Assembly (NCBI RefSeq): GCF_900115555.1
Contig: NZ_FOWX01000034.1
Coordinates: forward strand, 1 to 53,185
Length of the DNA: 53,185 nt
Reading direction: 5' to 3'
Source of the DNA: Pseudomonas borbori
Lineage (GTDB): Bacteria > Pseudomonadota > Gammaproteobacteria > Pseudomonadales > Pseudomonadaceae
Under the pieces are notes generated by a model. That model was given only the letters and a program-made list of their open reading frames with translations. It had not been told where the DNA came from and searched no databases. The translations under genes and the position numbers were made by a program. Position 1 is the stretch's first letter; every line of letters starts with the position of its first letter. Positions 24,073 through 33,210 of the stretch are shown here, piece after piece.

Positions 24073-24658
24073 TCAGGTCATTGCCTTGGTGCTCGCAGCA
24101 GGCAGCAGCAGGCGCTTCGGTGGCGACAAACGGATGGCACGACTGGCCGACGGTCGAGGTGTGCTGGAGTCGACCCTAGTCGCGGTGGCAGCGGTATTTG
24201 CGCGGGTATATGTGGTACTGCGCGCGGAGGACTCGCCGGCCGCTTTGGGCGTTCCGCCAGGTGTTGGCGTGATCCGGGCAACACACGCCACTCGCGGAAT
24301 GGGTGCCAGCCTGGCGCAAGCGGTTGCCGAGCTGGCAGATAGCGAGGCCAAGGCGCTGGCGGTATTCCTCGGCGATATGCCCTGGATCGGCGCTACGACT
24401 CAGCGGTACTTGTGTACTAGGGTGAATCGGTCAATTATTGTTCGACCGCACTATCGGCGCTGCTCAGGACATCCGGTGTTGTTCGGCCGAGATTTCTGGC
24501 CAGCTCTGCGAAAACTCGATGGCGATAGCGGTGCTCGTGAGCTCCTCCGTGAGCAACACGCGTCTTGCGTGAGTGTCGACGTGGAGGATCCAGGTATCCA
24601 CCAGGATATTGATACGCCTGATGACCTCCGGCTAACCGCCTCGAGAGTAATCTTCTAA
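24062..24658 (+). CDS. MocA/MobA-like nucleotidyltransferase for molybdenum cofactor
   Basis: 198-residue NTP-transferase with the signature LVLAAGSSRRFGGDKRM (about 9-25) and FLGDMPW (about 104-110, metal/NTP Asp). Relatives attach CMP (MocA) or GMP (MobA) to molybdopterin; enzymes of the xanthine dehydrogenase family generally use the CMP form, so a MocA-type cytidylyltransferase serving HmfABC is most likely. The ATG lies within the end of xdhC (11-nt overlap), pointing to coupled translation. The second cluster retains only the first codons of this gene after xdhC2 (ATGCCTTGT). Confidence 0.72.
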   Translation: MPCDQVIALVLAAGSSRRFGGDKRMARLADGRGVLESTLVAVAAVFARVYVVLRAEDSPAALGVPPGVGVIRATHATRGMGASLAQAVAELADSEAKALAVFLGDMPWIGATTQRYLCTRVNRSIIVRPHYRRCSGHPVLFGRDFWPALRKLDGDSGARELLREQHASCVSVDVEDPGIHQDIDTPDDLRLTASRVIF

Positions 24659-24693
24659 GACTGCGCAGATAGAACCAAGCGCTGCGGACAACG

Positions 24694-24716
24694 CTCATCC
24701 AGCGGATGAGGGAGAA
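24694..24716 (+). promoter_or_regulatory. Hairpin abutting the ribosome-binding site of the AraC gene
   Basis: CTCATCC (24694-24700), AGC loop, GGATGAG (24704-24710), followed directly by GGAGAA. The hairpin touches the Shine-Dalgarno sequence 6-8 nt before the ATG and could tune translation. No T run follows, so it is not a standard terminator. Confidence 0.35.
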
Positions 24717-24722
24717 TAGCTT

Positions 24723-25577
24723 ATGTCAGTCGCACAACGCGTATTTCATGGCAATTTCGGCCGAGTTGCCTTGTTGAACATGAATAAACCCTTAGTCATG
24801 CATACCCATTCGGAATGCCATGTACTGGTGAAAGTGGCGGGTGACGACACCTTCTTCAACGTCCGAGGCCGTCAGGTGCCGCTGACTGACCGCAATGCTG
24901 TCTTGGTCAACGCCTGGGAACCGCATTATTTCGATTACCAGGCAGGTGCCGGCAATACCTTGATTCTGGCTCTGTATATCGAGCCGGCCTGGCTTGCCAC
25001 CGCGCAACAGTCGCTAGCCTTGAGCAGCCGGCCAGACTTTTTTGCGCAATCTTCCATGGAGCTGAGCACGCAAAACCGCAATCTGGCGGATCGCTTGATT
25101 GCTGAAATGCACAGCCTTGGCCTGGTTCCGCAGGAGCGTATTGAGTTTTACTTGTTCGACCTCCTCATCCAGCTGATCGAAGACTCCTCGCAGTGGCGGC
25201 ATCTCTGTCGGATGGGCGTTCGCACCGCCAATGAATACCGCGACGCGCGAGTGCGCAAAGGTACCGACTATTTGCTCAATCACTTGGATGACCTGGCGCC
25301 AATCGACAATGCGGCCAAATTCTGTGGTCTGTCACGCGCGCACTTCTATTCCCTGTTTCGCAAGGACACCGGCATGACACCCAACCTGCTGCTCAACGCG
25401 GCGAGGATGCAGCGTGCCTTTTCCTGGCTCGACAGCGAGCGTAGTGGCACCCTGGGCTTGCTTTCCGAGTCGTTGGGTTTCTCCGAGCAGGGGCATTTCA
25501 CGCGCTTCTTCAAGCACCACATCGGCGCCTCGCCGAGCCAGTACCAGCGGGTGGTGGACAGTTACCCGCATTCCTGA
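24723..25577 (+). CDS. AraC-family transcriptional regulator, cluster 1
   Basis: 284 residues: an N-terminal cupin-like sensor (HTHSECHVLVKVAGDDTFFNVRGRQVPLTDRNAVLVNAWEPH) and a C-terminal AraC/XylS double helix-turn-helix from about residue 185 (APIDNAAKFCGLSRAHFYSLFRKDTGMTP; second HTH LGLLSESLGFSEQGHFTRFFKHHIGASPSQY). It lies 64 nt after the MocA-like gene in the same direction and has a same-length counterpart (284 residues) at 40608 in the second cluster. It is the best candidate for binding the bipartite element upstream of hmfA. AraC-type activators are known in furoate catabolism; the inducer here is inferred. Confidence 0.83.
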   Translation: MSVAQRVFHGNFGRVALLNMNKPLVMHTHSECHVLVKVAGDDTFFNVRGRQVPLTDRNAVLVNAWEPHYFDYQAGAGNTLILALYIEPAWLATAQQSLALSSRPDFFAQSSMELSTQNRNLADRLIAEMHSLGLVPQERIEFYLFDLLIQLIEDSSQWRHLCRMGVRTANEYRDARVRKGTDYLLNHLDDLAPIDNAAKFCGLSRAHFYSLFRKDTGMTPNLLLNAARMQRAFSWLDSERSGTLGLLSESLGFSEQGHFTRFFKHHIGASPSQYQRVVDSYPHS

Positions 25578-25647
25578 GCCATAGATCGTTGGCTTTGAAT
25601 AGAATTTGCGGAGTGTTGCTGTTTTTGCGGTGCGCCCTTTGTTAATT

Positions 25648-25965
25648 GTGGGCATGTCCCTCCACGATGCATATGAACCACTCCCCAGGCTTGCCCCACC
25701 TGGTCAGCAATGATTGCCGCAACCACGCAAGGGAGGAGCGCGTCGTAACGCATACGTCCGATGGCCAACACTTCAAGGCCGAACAAGGCCCCGGTAAGAG
25801 GGGTGCCGAAGACGGACGCAAAGCCAGCACTAATACCGGCCATGAGAATCCCCCGGCGATCTTCGCGACGCAGCCGGAAGACATGCGTCAGTTGATCGGC
25901 AAGGGCGCCTCCCATCTGCACCGCTCTACCCTCACGTCCCACAGATGCGCCAAAGAGTTTTGATG
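25648..25965 (-). pseudogene. Voltage-gated chloride channel (ClC) family protein, internal fragment
   Basis: Minus-strand frame contains FGASVGREGRAVQMGGALADQL, the GREGxxVQ ion-selectivity motif of ClC proteins, followed by ILMAGISAGFASVFGTPLTGALFGLEVLAIGRM and LLPCVVAAIIADQVGQAWG. It covers roughly 100 of the usual 400 or more residues. Sequence on both sides diverges and no start or end is present. It is a scar of a lost gene between the AraC and ArsR genes. Confidence 0.65.
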
Positions 25966-26066
25966 AAGTGGTTGAGACCCTCCGCCGCGATCAAACCTTT
26001 TGAAGCGCTTGTCGTTAAGGGAAAGCTTTGGGTGCCGCCGGTAAACGGTCCTCGGGTAGCGTGGAC

Positions 26067-26372
26067 CTAGATCTTTTCTTGCAGCACTTTGAAAAAGGCA
26101 TCGATATTTTCGTCGTGGCGTTTGTAATAGGTCCAAGGGCCTATCCGCTGCGAGGTTACCAGGTGCGCGCGCTGCAGGGATGTGAGGTAAAGCGATGTAG
26201 TGGACTGCGAAAGGCCGGTGCGCTCCTGGATGATGCTGACGCACACGCCTACTGTTTCCGGGTCGACTTCCTGCTCGGGAAAGTTCGTCCTGGGATCCTT
26301 GAGCCAATTGAGGATGTCAAGGCGCATCGGGTTCGCCAAGGCTTTCAGGGCTTCGTTGATGTCAATGTTCAT
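26067..26372 (-). CDS. ArsR-like winged-helix transcriptional regulator
   Basis: 101-residue HTH protein: ALANPMRLDILNWLKDP in helix 1/2, VCVSIIQERTGLSQSTTSLYLTSLQRAHLVTSQRIGPWTYYKRHDE forming the recognition helix and wing. There is no metal-binding CxxC pair; the single Cys (VGVCVS) does not make the classic ArsR metal site, so a redox or small-molecule signal is more likely. It lies downstream of the LLM gene on the same strand (137 nt apart) and probably controls the LLM/OYE pair. Start context is acceptable. Confidence 0.75.
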   Translation of the reverse strand: MNIDINEALKALANPMRLDILNWLKDPRTNFPEQEVDPETVGVCVSIIQERTGLSQSTTSLYLTSLQRAHLVTSQRIGPWTYYKRHDENIDAFFKVLQEKI

Positions 26373-26509
26373 AAGGTTTTCGATACCTATTTTTCGCGAT
26401 ATTACGATATCTTCCTCGTTCGCACGGAAAATTGGAAGGCATCAAAGTGACCTCTGCGGTCCGTTTGTCGCGAGGCAAGATGATTCCTGATTGCAGTCCC
26501 ATTGCCCTG

Positions 26510-27493
26510 TCAGCTCACTTTGCCAGACACCTGTGCGCCGAAGTGCGGAACGATGTGCGTGCCGAGCTCTTCGATAACGTCGACTGCTGAGCGTTTGCCA
26601 TACTTCAGGTTAAGGATGACATGGTCAACGCCGATTTCCTGGAGCTTCTCCAGCAAGGTTCGCAGGTGGTCACGCCCCAGGCGAAATCCTAGGTGAATGG
26701 GGGAGGGTGGTGTGGACGGGCGTGCATCGAGGTCGATGTAAAGCGACTGTATGAACGGCTTGTAGACCGGGCCGCACTCGGTCATGACCTGTTGTCTCCA
26801 GTCATCCACGATCATCCGCTGTATTTTCGGAGGACGTGGATAGTTGATCCATCCGTGGCTTTCGCGCGCGATCCAATCCAGCGACTGGCGACTGTGGCCG
26901 GTCACGAAAAGTGGGATTTGACGAGTCGTGGGCTTGGGGATGAGGTCAGCCCCCAGCAATTCACCGCCATTCCAGCGAATGGGCTCGAAGTAGGTGCTAT
27001 GGGCCTGGCGTATCACTTCGCAGCGTTCTCGAAAGACCTCGGCACGCTTTTCGGGATTAACGTTGAATGCGGGGAACTCCACCGGACGGTCGCCCGAAGC
27101 CACCCCTAGAAGCAAGCTGCCGTCGCTCAACTGATCGACGCTCGCCGCGGCCTTGGCCGTGTGCAAGGGATGGCGCAAGGGGAGGGCGATGGAGGCGGTG
27201 CCCAATGCGATGTCAGTCGTATGCGCAGCCATGTACCCCAGGTACACCCAAGGATCGAAGACCTGGCCGACATCGCCGAAGTCTGGATCCCTGAGTGGAA
27301 CGTCGCGAAACCAGAGCGCAGAGAAGCCAAGTGTCTCCGCCCGTCTGGCCAATCCGACCTGATCGAGCATGCTCGGTGTATCTCCTTCGAAAGCCTCCAA
27401 GGGAAAGAACAGTCCCAGGCTCAGATGACCCGGCCTGAACGTTCGTCTGAATCCTCGATGCTCCTGGTAAGGTATCGTGCTCGGTTGATACAT
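26510..27493 (-). CDS. LLM-class (luciferase-like) flavin oxidoreductase, copy A
   Basis: 327-residue member of the bacterial-luciferase-like family (group known as BA3436-type): HLSLGLFFPLEAF, LGFSALWFRDVPLRDP, FGDVGQVFDPWVYLGYMAAH, HPLHTAKAAASVDQLSDGSLLLGVASGDRP and IGVDHVILNLKYGKR. These proteins use reduced FMN, usually for monooxygenation. The ATG at 27493 (second of two; the first at 27499 is too close to GAGGAAG) gives 984 bp, exactly matching copy B at 47405. It follows an OYE gene on the same strand. The substrate is not known. A third copy survives only as a tail at 30596-30811. Confidence 0.8.
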   Translation of the reverse strand: MYQPSTIPYQEHRGFRRTFRPGHLSLGLFFPLEAFEGDTPSMLDQVGLARRAETLGFSALWFRDVPLRDPDFGDVGQVFDPWVYLGYMAAHTTDIALGTASIALPLRHPLHTAKAAASVDQLSDGSLLLGVASGDRPVEFPAFNVNPEKRAEVFRERCEVIRQAHSTYFEPIRWNGGELLGADLIPKPTTRQIPLFVTGHSRQSLDWIARESHGWINYPRPPKIQRMIVDDWRQQVMTECGPVYKPFIQSLYIDLDARPSTPPSPIHLGFRLGRDHLRTLLEKLQEIGVDHVILNLKYGKRSAVDVIEELGTHIVPHFGAQVSGKVS

Positions 27494-27557
27494 GTTCATC
27501 TTCCTCGGTCAGCAAGCGTAAGCCGCGCCCTGGAGTCTGGGACGCGGCGTGGATCGC

Positions 27558-28697
27558 TCAGGGGCGATAGCTCGGATAGTCGGTGTAGCCTTTGTCGGTA
27601 CCGCCATACATGCTTGTCGGGTCGACCGGATTGAGCGGCCAGTCGTTGGCGATACGGGCGGGCAGGTCGGGGTTAGCGATGAAAGGACGGCCAAACGCGA
27701 TCAGATCGCCCCAGCCTGCCTGGATGACACGATTTGCGCGTTCAGCGGTGTACCTGCCGGCATAGAGAATCTTGCCGCTGAAGATACTGCGGACATCTTC
27801 CCGGAACGCTTCAGGTAGATCGGGTGCGTTCTCCCAGTCGGCCTCGGCGAGCGACAGGTAGGCGATCCCCACTTCCTCAAGAATCTTCACAGCTTCGACA
27901 TAGGTTTGATGGGGATCTTCCTCGACTAGGCCGAGGTAGACGCGATCTTCATCGGTGGTCGCGAATAGCGGGGCGAAGCGAACGCCCATGCGCTCCTTGC
28001 CTACGACTCCAGCAACTGCCTGGGTGATTTCGCGCAGGAAGCGCAGTCGATTTTGCAACGAGCCACCATATTCATCTTCACGCTGGTTTGTGTGGGCGGA
28101 AATGAACTGGTTCACCAGGTAGCCGTTCGCGCAGTGCAGTTCCACCCCGTCGAACCCAGCGTCCAGGGCATTGCGGGCCGCCTGGGCATAGAGCTGGACC
28201 AGTTCTTTCACCTCTGTGGTGGAAAGCGCGCGCGGGGTCGATGGATCGGCCAGTGCACCCGTGCCAGGACCTGTCTCGATGAATACCTTGACGTTGTCCG
28301 CCTTGGTGGCTGACGGCGCGACCGGCGCTTCACCGCCGGGCTGCAGGGACGTGTGCGACACGCGGCCGACATGCCAAAGTTGAGCGAAGATCACACCCCC
28401 TTCGGCGTGAACGGCGTCGGTGATTTTGCGCCAGCCTTCAATCTGCTCGGTGCTGTGAATGCCAGGAGTCCAGGCGTAGCCCTGTCCACGAGGCTCGATC
28501 TGGGTGCCTTCGGTCACCATGAATCCCGCGCCAGTACGCTGGCGGTAATAGGTGGCCATGAGATCGTTCGGAATGTTGCCAGGCTGGGAGCTACGCGAAC
28601 GGGTCAGCGGTGGCAAAACGATTCGGTTCTTGAGGCTGTAGGGCCCCAGTTGTACGGTTGTGAAGAGCGCGGACTGTATCATTTCATTTACCTGCAT
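27558..28697 (-). CDS. Old Yellow Enzyme-family alkene reductase (NemA-like)
   Basis: 379-residue TIM-barrel flavoprotein: KNRIVLPPLTRSRS (FMN-binding Thr), IFAQLWHVGRVSH, DGVELHCANGYLVNQF (His/Asn pair binding the substrate carbonyl and Tyr proton donor region), EYGGSLQNRLRF and GRPFIANPDLPARI. NAD(P)H-dependent reduction of activated C=C bonds or nitro groups is the family role. The first ATG is 28697; an ATG five codons on (28682) follows an AGGTAA site and may be the real start. It lies upstream of LLM copy A (64 nt), the same order as the decayed OYE plus LLM copy B. Confidence 0.8.
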   Translation of the reverse strand: MQVNEMIQSALFTTVQLGPYSLKNRIVLPPLTRSRSSQPGNIPNDLMATYYRQRTGAGFMVTEGTQIEPRGQGYAWTPGIHSTEQIEGWRKITDAVHAEGGVIFAQLWHVGRVSHTSLQPGGEAPVAPSATKADNVKVFIETGPGTGALADPSTPRALSTTEVKELVQLYAQAARNALDAGFDGVELHCANGYLVNQFISAHTNQREDEYGGSLQNRLRFLREITQAVAGVVGKERMGVRFAPLFATTDEDRVYLGLVEEDPHQTYVEAVKILEEVGIAYLSLAEADWENAPDLPEAFREDVRSIFSGKILYAGRYTAERANRVIQAGWGDLIAFGRPFIANPDLPARIANDWPLNPVDPTSMYGGTDKGYTDYPSYRP

Positions 28698-29399
28698 ATC
28701 TAGAAATATCGATGCATTAAGTTAAATCGATGCGGCTCCACGGGATCAGAACAACCCGAGAGGCGCTTCGTTGAGGCTGACGTAGATATTCCCCCGCCAG
28801 CAGCAAACCCTCACCAACATCCCGGAGCTGCTGTCGGGGGGAGGGGGGGCGTAGTTCGAATGAGTATCGCTGTACTTCTGCATTTGGGCACATCCTGAGG
28901 CACGTGGGGTGGCTTCGAGTTGAGACTATTCATGAGTTCGAGATATGTCAATATCTAGTTTTGCCTTTCTCAGCCCGTATGTGCGACGCCACCATGCGAT
29001 CCCGCGCGCGGCATGGGAAACTTCTGCCTGACGTGATAGGTGATCGGTGTTCGCACTGATGCGATTTTGACATAGGCTGCCGGAACTCAATGACCTATCC
29101 GGGTACTCAGCTAGCCATGACCTCGCGGGCGATTTCACAGGCTCCATGTCGGTCAGTCAAAATCAGCTATCGCAGGTTGCTCAGATCGAGACATTCATCA
29201 ATGCTGCGCAAAAGATGATTTGTTGGGATATGGTCTTCAAGATTGAACGAGTAAAATAACCGCTCCTATCCACCCGATAACTGTCCCATCATGCTTCGTT
29301 CTCTCGCGCTGACCAATGGAGCGATTTTGCCGCAGGCAAACAGGAGAGCCACTTTTTCAACAGAAGCGGCCAGAAGCTGCCGGTAGCGCCGGAAAGTCG
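28698..29399. other. Gene-poor stretch upstream of the OYE gene
   Basis: This AT-richer region has no recognisable gene. A 62-codon plus-strand frame (29071-29259, ending FKIERVK) has natural-looking composition (SQNQLSQVAQIETFINAAQKM) but no clear ribosome-binding site and no known family. The OYE promoter is presumably between 28698 and about 28850. Confidence 0.35.
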
Positions 29400-29676
29400 G
29401 GTCGACCGGCCAGTTACCTGAGCCGGCCTCCCACAGATCCGGACGTGCGCAATTCACGCATCCGGCTCCTCAGTAACAGGCTTTGCTAATCCGTGGTGCT
29501 GGCAAGGGAAGCAACTTTAATAGCTGCGCTGCTTTCTCCCAGTTCAACCTCCCACGCTGCGACCTACGCGACAACCACTTGATCCAAATGCGCTCGACGC
29601 GAAAACGTAGAACACCCATCGACCGATAGTTGCCGCGAAGCCCAAGATGCATTTGAAGGTGCCCGTTCGAAGGCAT
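29400..29676 (-). mobile_element. Group II intron remnant: maturase C-terminus plus domains V/VI
   Basis: On the minus strand, 29676-29470 encodes the tail of a group II intron reverse transcriptase/maturase (LGLRGNYRSMGVLRFRVERI, WLSRRSQRGRLNWEKA), stopping at TGA 29470-29472. Domain V follows directly, then a GC-rich hairpin fitting domain VI, ending near 29400. The 5' intron and the RT core are missing, so it cannot move by itself. Confidence 0.75.
29434..29468 (-). ncRNA. Group II intron domain V
   Basis: Read on the minus strand the 35 nt begin GAGCCGGATGCGTGAA and end GCGCACGTCCGGATCTG, forming the universal domain V hairpin (AGC triad near the base, bulged middle). It sits immediately after the maturase stop codon, the usual arrangement. 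Confidence 0.7.
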
Positions 29677-29785
29677 ATGATTAAAAGTAGAGGGTGTCTA
29701 CATGCAAGCTACAGCGCCGCCACGGTGACACTACGCCGGATGCGGTCAGCAGACTGGGAGGCGCTACTTGAAGTGCACAAGTGAT

Positions 29786-30589
29786 ATGCCCGCTAGCGTC
29801 ATCACGACACTTACCTACCTGGTCAAGCACGATGCTAAGCCCTATGTGCATACCGAGGCTCTGACCGGTGACAGTGAACCGCACTACTTTGCCGAGCAGG
29901 AGGAGCGCGAGGTCACGATAAACAACGGTCGTCCGTTGGCAGACAGCCTTTCTCTGGACAAACAGGGGTTTGAACTCCATCGGCGGGATACGGTGGTCGA
30001 CGACCTCTACGACGATACCTCGGTGGAAAACGTCTACTATGACGAGGTCAAGGCCTTGATCAAAGAGTTGACGGGCGCGAGCCGGGTCGTCATCTTCGAC
30101 CACACTAGGCGCAGCGACGCCGAGCGGCGGGATATTCGCGGCCCAGCCAGCCGTGTGCATAATGACTACACCGAGCGCTCGGGGCCTGAGCGTATCCGCG
30201 ACGTGCTGGGCTGGGATCAGGCTGCCGCACTGGCAGCGGTGTCGGTGGCCCAGATCAACCTCTGGCGCCCGATGAGCGGGCCCGTCAAGCGCTCGCCGCT
30301 GGCCGTGCTGGACGCCTCGACGCTAAACCCCAATGACCTGCTGGCCACCGACTTGGTCTATCCGGATCGTATCGGTGAGATCTACCACCTGGCCTACAAT
30401 CCGCGCCAGCGCTGGTACTATTTTCCAGACATGCGCCGTGACGAAGTCTTGCTGATCAAGGGGTATGACTCGCGTCACGACGGCCGTGCCCGCTTCACGC
30501 CCCATACCGCCTTCCAGGACCCCCATACGCCGCCAGGAGCCTCGCCGCGCGAGAGTATCGAAGTTCGCTCCCTAGCCTTCTTTGATTAG
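29786..30589 (+). CDS. CmcJ/NvfI-family oxidoreductase (Fe(II)/2-oxoglutarate-like)
   Basis: 267 residues resembling the CmcJ/AsaB/NvfI family of small-molecule oxygenases: LTYLVKHDAKPYVHT at the start, DDLYDDTSVENVYYDEVKALIKELTGASRVVIFDHTRR in the middle, HNDYTERSG carrying an HxD pair (about 124-126), INLWRPMSGPV, the RQRWYYFPDMRRDEVLLIKGYDSR segment and a final Arg in EVRSLAFFD. The HxD and later His/Arg fit the iron/2-oxoglutarate pattern. The ATG at 29786 is used; a TTG at 29768 is the alternative. An LLM relic follows directly. The substrate cannot be inferred. Confidence 0.7.
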   Translation: MPASVITTLTYLVKHDAKPYVHTEALTGDSEPHYFAEQEEREVTINNGRPLADSLSLDKQGFELHRRDTVVDDLYDDTSVENVYYDEVKALIKELTGASRVVIFDHTRRSDAERRDIRGPASRVHNDYTERSGPERIRDVLGWDQAAALAAVSVAQINLWRPMSGPVKRSPLAVLDASTLNPNDLLATDLVYPDRIGEIYHLAYNPRQRWYYFPDMRRDEVLLIKGYDSRHDGRARFTPHTAFQDPHTPPGASPRESIEVRSLAFFD

Positions 30590-30595
30590 GTTGTG

Positions 30596-30811
30596 GCCAC
30601 CTGGCGTGGGCCTCACCCGTGCCCGATTCACTTGGGTTTGCGCGCCGGGTGCAATGTGATCCTGTAGTTTCTCGAAAGCCTGCATGCGGCCGGTGTCAAC
30701 CATGTTGCTTTGAATTTCCAGTACGCCGAGCGCGATGACGCACAGGTGGTGGATAAAATTGGCCGAGAAATTTCCGCTAGTCGAGAAAGCGAAGTCAGCC
30801 AGATGGCGGCA
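30596..30811 (+). pseudogene. LLM-class oxidoreductase, C-terminal relic (third copy)
   Basis: The plus strand reads PIHLGLRAG, an internal TAG, then FLESLHAAGVNHVALNFQYA and VVDKIGREIS, aligning with PIHLGFRLG..LLEKLQEIGVDHVILNLKYGK..VIEELGTHI of the intact LLM proteins. The stop codon and missing N-terminal three-quarters make it dead. It points the opposite way to the two intact copies. Confidence 0.7.
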
Positions 30812-30965
30812 AGCTGACACCGTTTTTTATGTTGGCTCTGAGCCTTTTTTAACCAGTCGGTGCTTTATACAGTGCGCGACCGACGTACTAGTGGACAGTG
30901 ATCGGCCGCCCACTGTATCTGGCTCTCTGAAGACCGGACGACCTTGAGAGTCTTCAGGAATCACC

Positions 30966-33179
30966 ATGAATACTTGTCGCACGAGCTTGCACAGCAAGAC
31001 ACTTGCCGATTCGCAACGTGACATTCTTGGAATGATCGCGACCGACCATCATCTGGGCGAAATACTCTGCGCCATCTGCCAGATGCTCGATACACAAGCC
31101 CCCCAAAACTTCTCCTCGATTTTGCTTGCTGATGCCGAGGGCAAACGCTTGCTGAACGGCGCAGCGCCCGGCCTCCCCCCAGAGTACAGCGAGGCGATTC
31201 ATGGAATGGCCATTGGTCCACAGGAAGGAACCTGCGGCACCGCAGCGTTCCGGCGCGAGCTGGTGGTCACCGAAGACATCGCCCGGGACCCAAACTGGGA
31301 GCGTTTTCGCAGTTTGGCGCTAGGGCATAACCTGCGTTCCTGCTGGTCGCTGCCCTTGCTCTCCCATCAAGGAAGCGTGTTGGGCACATTTGCTCTGTAC
31401 CAGAACCGCGCCCATGCGCCGGACAAGGCGCAGATTCAACAACTGGTCTGCGCGGCCCAACTGGCAGTCATCGCCATCCGCTATGAACGTGATGGCCAAC
31501 GTCTGGAGGAAAGCGAGCAACGTTTTCGTTCATTGTTCACCTACAACCCCAACCCGGTGTTCGCTCTCGATCTGGCCGGCAACATCCAGAGTGTTAATCC
31601 AGCAGGTCTGAAGCTGAAACCGCACACTGCAACTAATTTCATTGGCCATCACTTTTCCCATCTGGTGCTCGAAGAAGACCTCCAGCGGGTCAGCCAGCAT
31701 TTTTCCGCAGCACGCGCTGGAGCACCTCAACGCTTCGAGGCACGGATTCGCGACGAGAGTGGCAACCTGTTGACCATGGACGTCTCTAACCTGCCGATCA
31801 TGGTCAATGGAGAGATCGTCGGAGTGTTTGGCATTGCCCGGGACATCAGCGAGCAGAAGCATTTCGAGCGTCAATTGAGCTTCAACGCCAGCCATGACCG
31901 GCTGACCGGTTTGCTTAATCGTGTTTCGCTTGAAGACCGGCTTATTCAGGATTGTCACATCAGTCGCCTGCATAAGCGTCGCCTGGCGGTGATGTGCATC
32001 GATCTGGATGGATTCAAATCCATCAACGACTCGATCGGGCACTACTTCGGCGACCAAGTGCTGATTGAGGTAGCGCAGCGTATGACCCAGCAGGTTCGTC
32101 CCGGGGATACCATCATGCGCATGGGCAGTGATGAATTTATCGTTCTGCTGCCGGACCTGCTTTGTGATGAGGACGTTGTACCGGTGGCCGAGCGATTGAT
32201 GGCCAGCATTGCCAAACCCTACTGCGTCCAGGGCATGGACCTGCACGTGAGTGCTAGTGTCGGTATCACCCTCAGTGATGGTCATATCGAGCATCCGATG
32301 CAGCTGATCCAGCAGGCTGACATGGCGATGTACAAAGCCAAGCAGCAAGGGCGCAACAACTTTCAGTGGTATACCAGCGATCTGAATCAGCGCGTTTGCG
32401 AGCACGCGAGCCTGCGCAATGACCTGCAAAAGGCGATCGAAACTCAGACGTTACAGCTGTATTTTCAACCGCAGATAGACGCGCGCACGGGTCGGGTGGT
32501 CGGGCTCGAAGCGTTGCTGCGCTGGGAGCATCCAGAAAAAGGATTTATCTCACCCGCGGTGTTTGTGCCGGTGGCAGAGGACAGTGGTCAGATCATCCCG
32601 CTGAGCCTTTGGGTACTAGATGCGGCCTGCGCGCAGTTGCGCCGGCTAGGTGAGCAGGGCGTCACGAGCATCTCAATGGCTGTGAATATTTCGCCGATGC
32701 ATTTCCAGCGTGGCCAGTTCGTCGAGTGTATCCAGACAGTGCTGAGCAAGCACGGACTTAGCGCCGGGCAGCTTGAGCTGGAGATCACCGAGTCGCTTCT
32801 ATTGCATAACGCTGAACAGGCAATCGACACGTTGCACCGGCTCAAGGCGTTGGGGGTGCGCATTGCACTCGATGATTTCGGCACCGGTTTTTCCAGCCTC
32901 AGCTACCTCAAGCGTTTGCCCATCGACAAGATCAAGATTGACCGCTCGTTCGTCCAGGAAATCGCTACCGATCACAATGATGCAGCGATCACCCAAGGCA
33001 TTATTTCCATGGCCCATCACCTCAGCCTGACGGTGGTCGCCGAAGGCGTGGAAACGGCGTCCCAAATGGAATTCCTGAAGGGCAGTCGCTGCGATGTTTT
33101 TCAGGGGTATTACTTTGCCAAACCGATGCCTTTTGTAGAACTCGAAGCGTTCTTGGGCCTCCCGGCGTTCCATCCCTGA
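30966..33179 (+). CDS. GAF-PAS-GGDEF-EAL protein (cyclic di-GMP metabolism)
   Basis: 737 residues, soluble: GAF domain (about 20-170), PAS/PAC (about 185-305), GGDEF (about 315-475) and EAL (about 490-730). The GGDEF signature is GSDEF (387-391), with the second Gly replaced, but an intact inhibitory RxxD site precedes it (RPGD, five residues before). The EAL motif E515-A516-L517 followed by RWEHP, ELEITES, DDFGTGFSSLSYL and KIDRSFV keep the expected catalytic residues, so net phosphodiesterase activity is likely. It lies between the two catabolic clusters with no shared operon partner. A good AGGAATC site precedes the ATG. Confidence 0.85.
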   Translation: MNTCRTSLHSKTLADSQRDILGMIATDHHLGEILCAICQMLDTQAPQNFSSILLADAEGKRLLNGAAPGLPPEYSEAIHGMAIGPQEGTCGTAAFRRELVVTEDIARDPNWERFRSLALGHNLRSCWSLPLLSHQGSVLGTFALYQNRAHAPDKAQIQQLVCAAQLAVIAIRYERDGQRLEESEQRFRSLFTYNPNPVFALDLAGNIQSVNPAGLKLKPHTATNFIGHHFSHLVLEEDLQRVSQHFSAARAGAPQRFEARIRDESGNLLTMDVSNLPIMVNGEIVGVFGIARDISEQKHFERQLSFNASHDRLTGLLNRVSLEDRLIQDCHISRLHKRRLAVMCIDLDGFKSINDSIGHYFGDQVLIEVAQRMTQQVRPGDTIMRMGSDEFIVLLPDLLCDEDVVPVAERLMASIAKPYCVQGMDLHVSASVGITLSDGHIEHPMQLIQQADMAMYKAKQQGRNNFQWYTSDLNQRVCEHASLRNDLQKAIETQTLQLYFQPQIDARTGRVVGLEALLRWEHPEKGFISPAVFVPVAEDSGQIIPLSLWVLDAACAQLRRLGEQGVTSISMAVNISPMHFQRGQFVECIQTVLSKHGLSAGQLELEITESLLLHNAEQAIDTLHRLKALGVRIALDDFGTGFSSLSYLKRLPIDKIKIDRSFVQEIATDHNDAAITQGIISMAHHLSLTVVAEGVETASQMEFLKGSRCDVFQGYYFAKPMPFVELEAFLGLPAFHP

Positions 33180-33210
33180 CCGGCAATCCTGACGGGGCCC
33201 AGCCCTGAAG

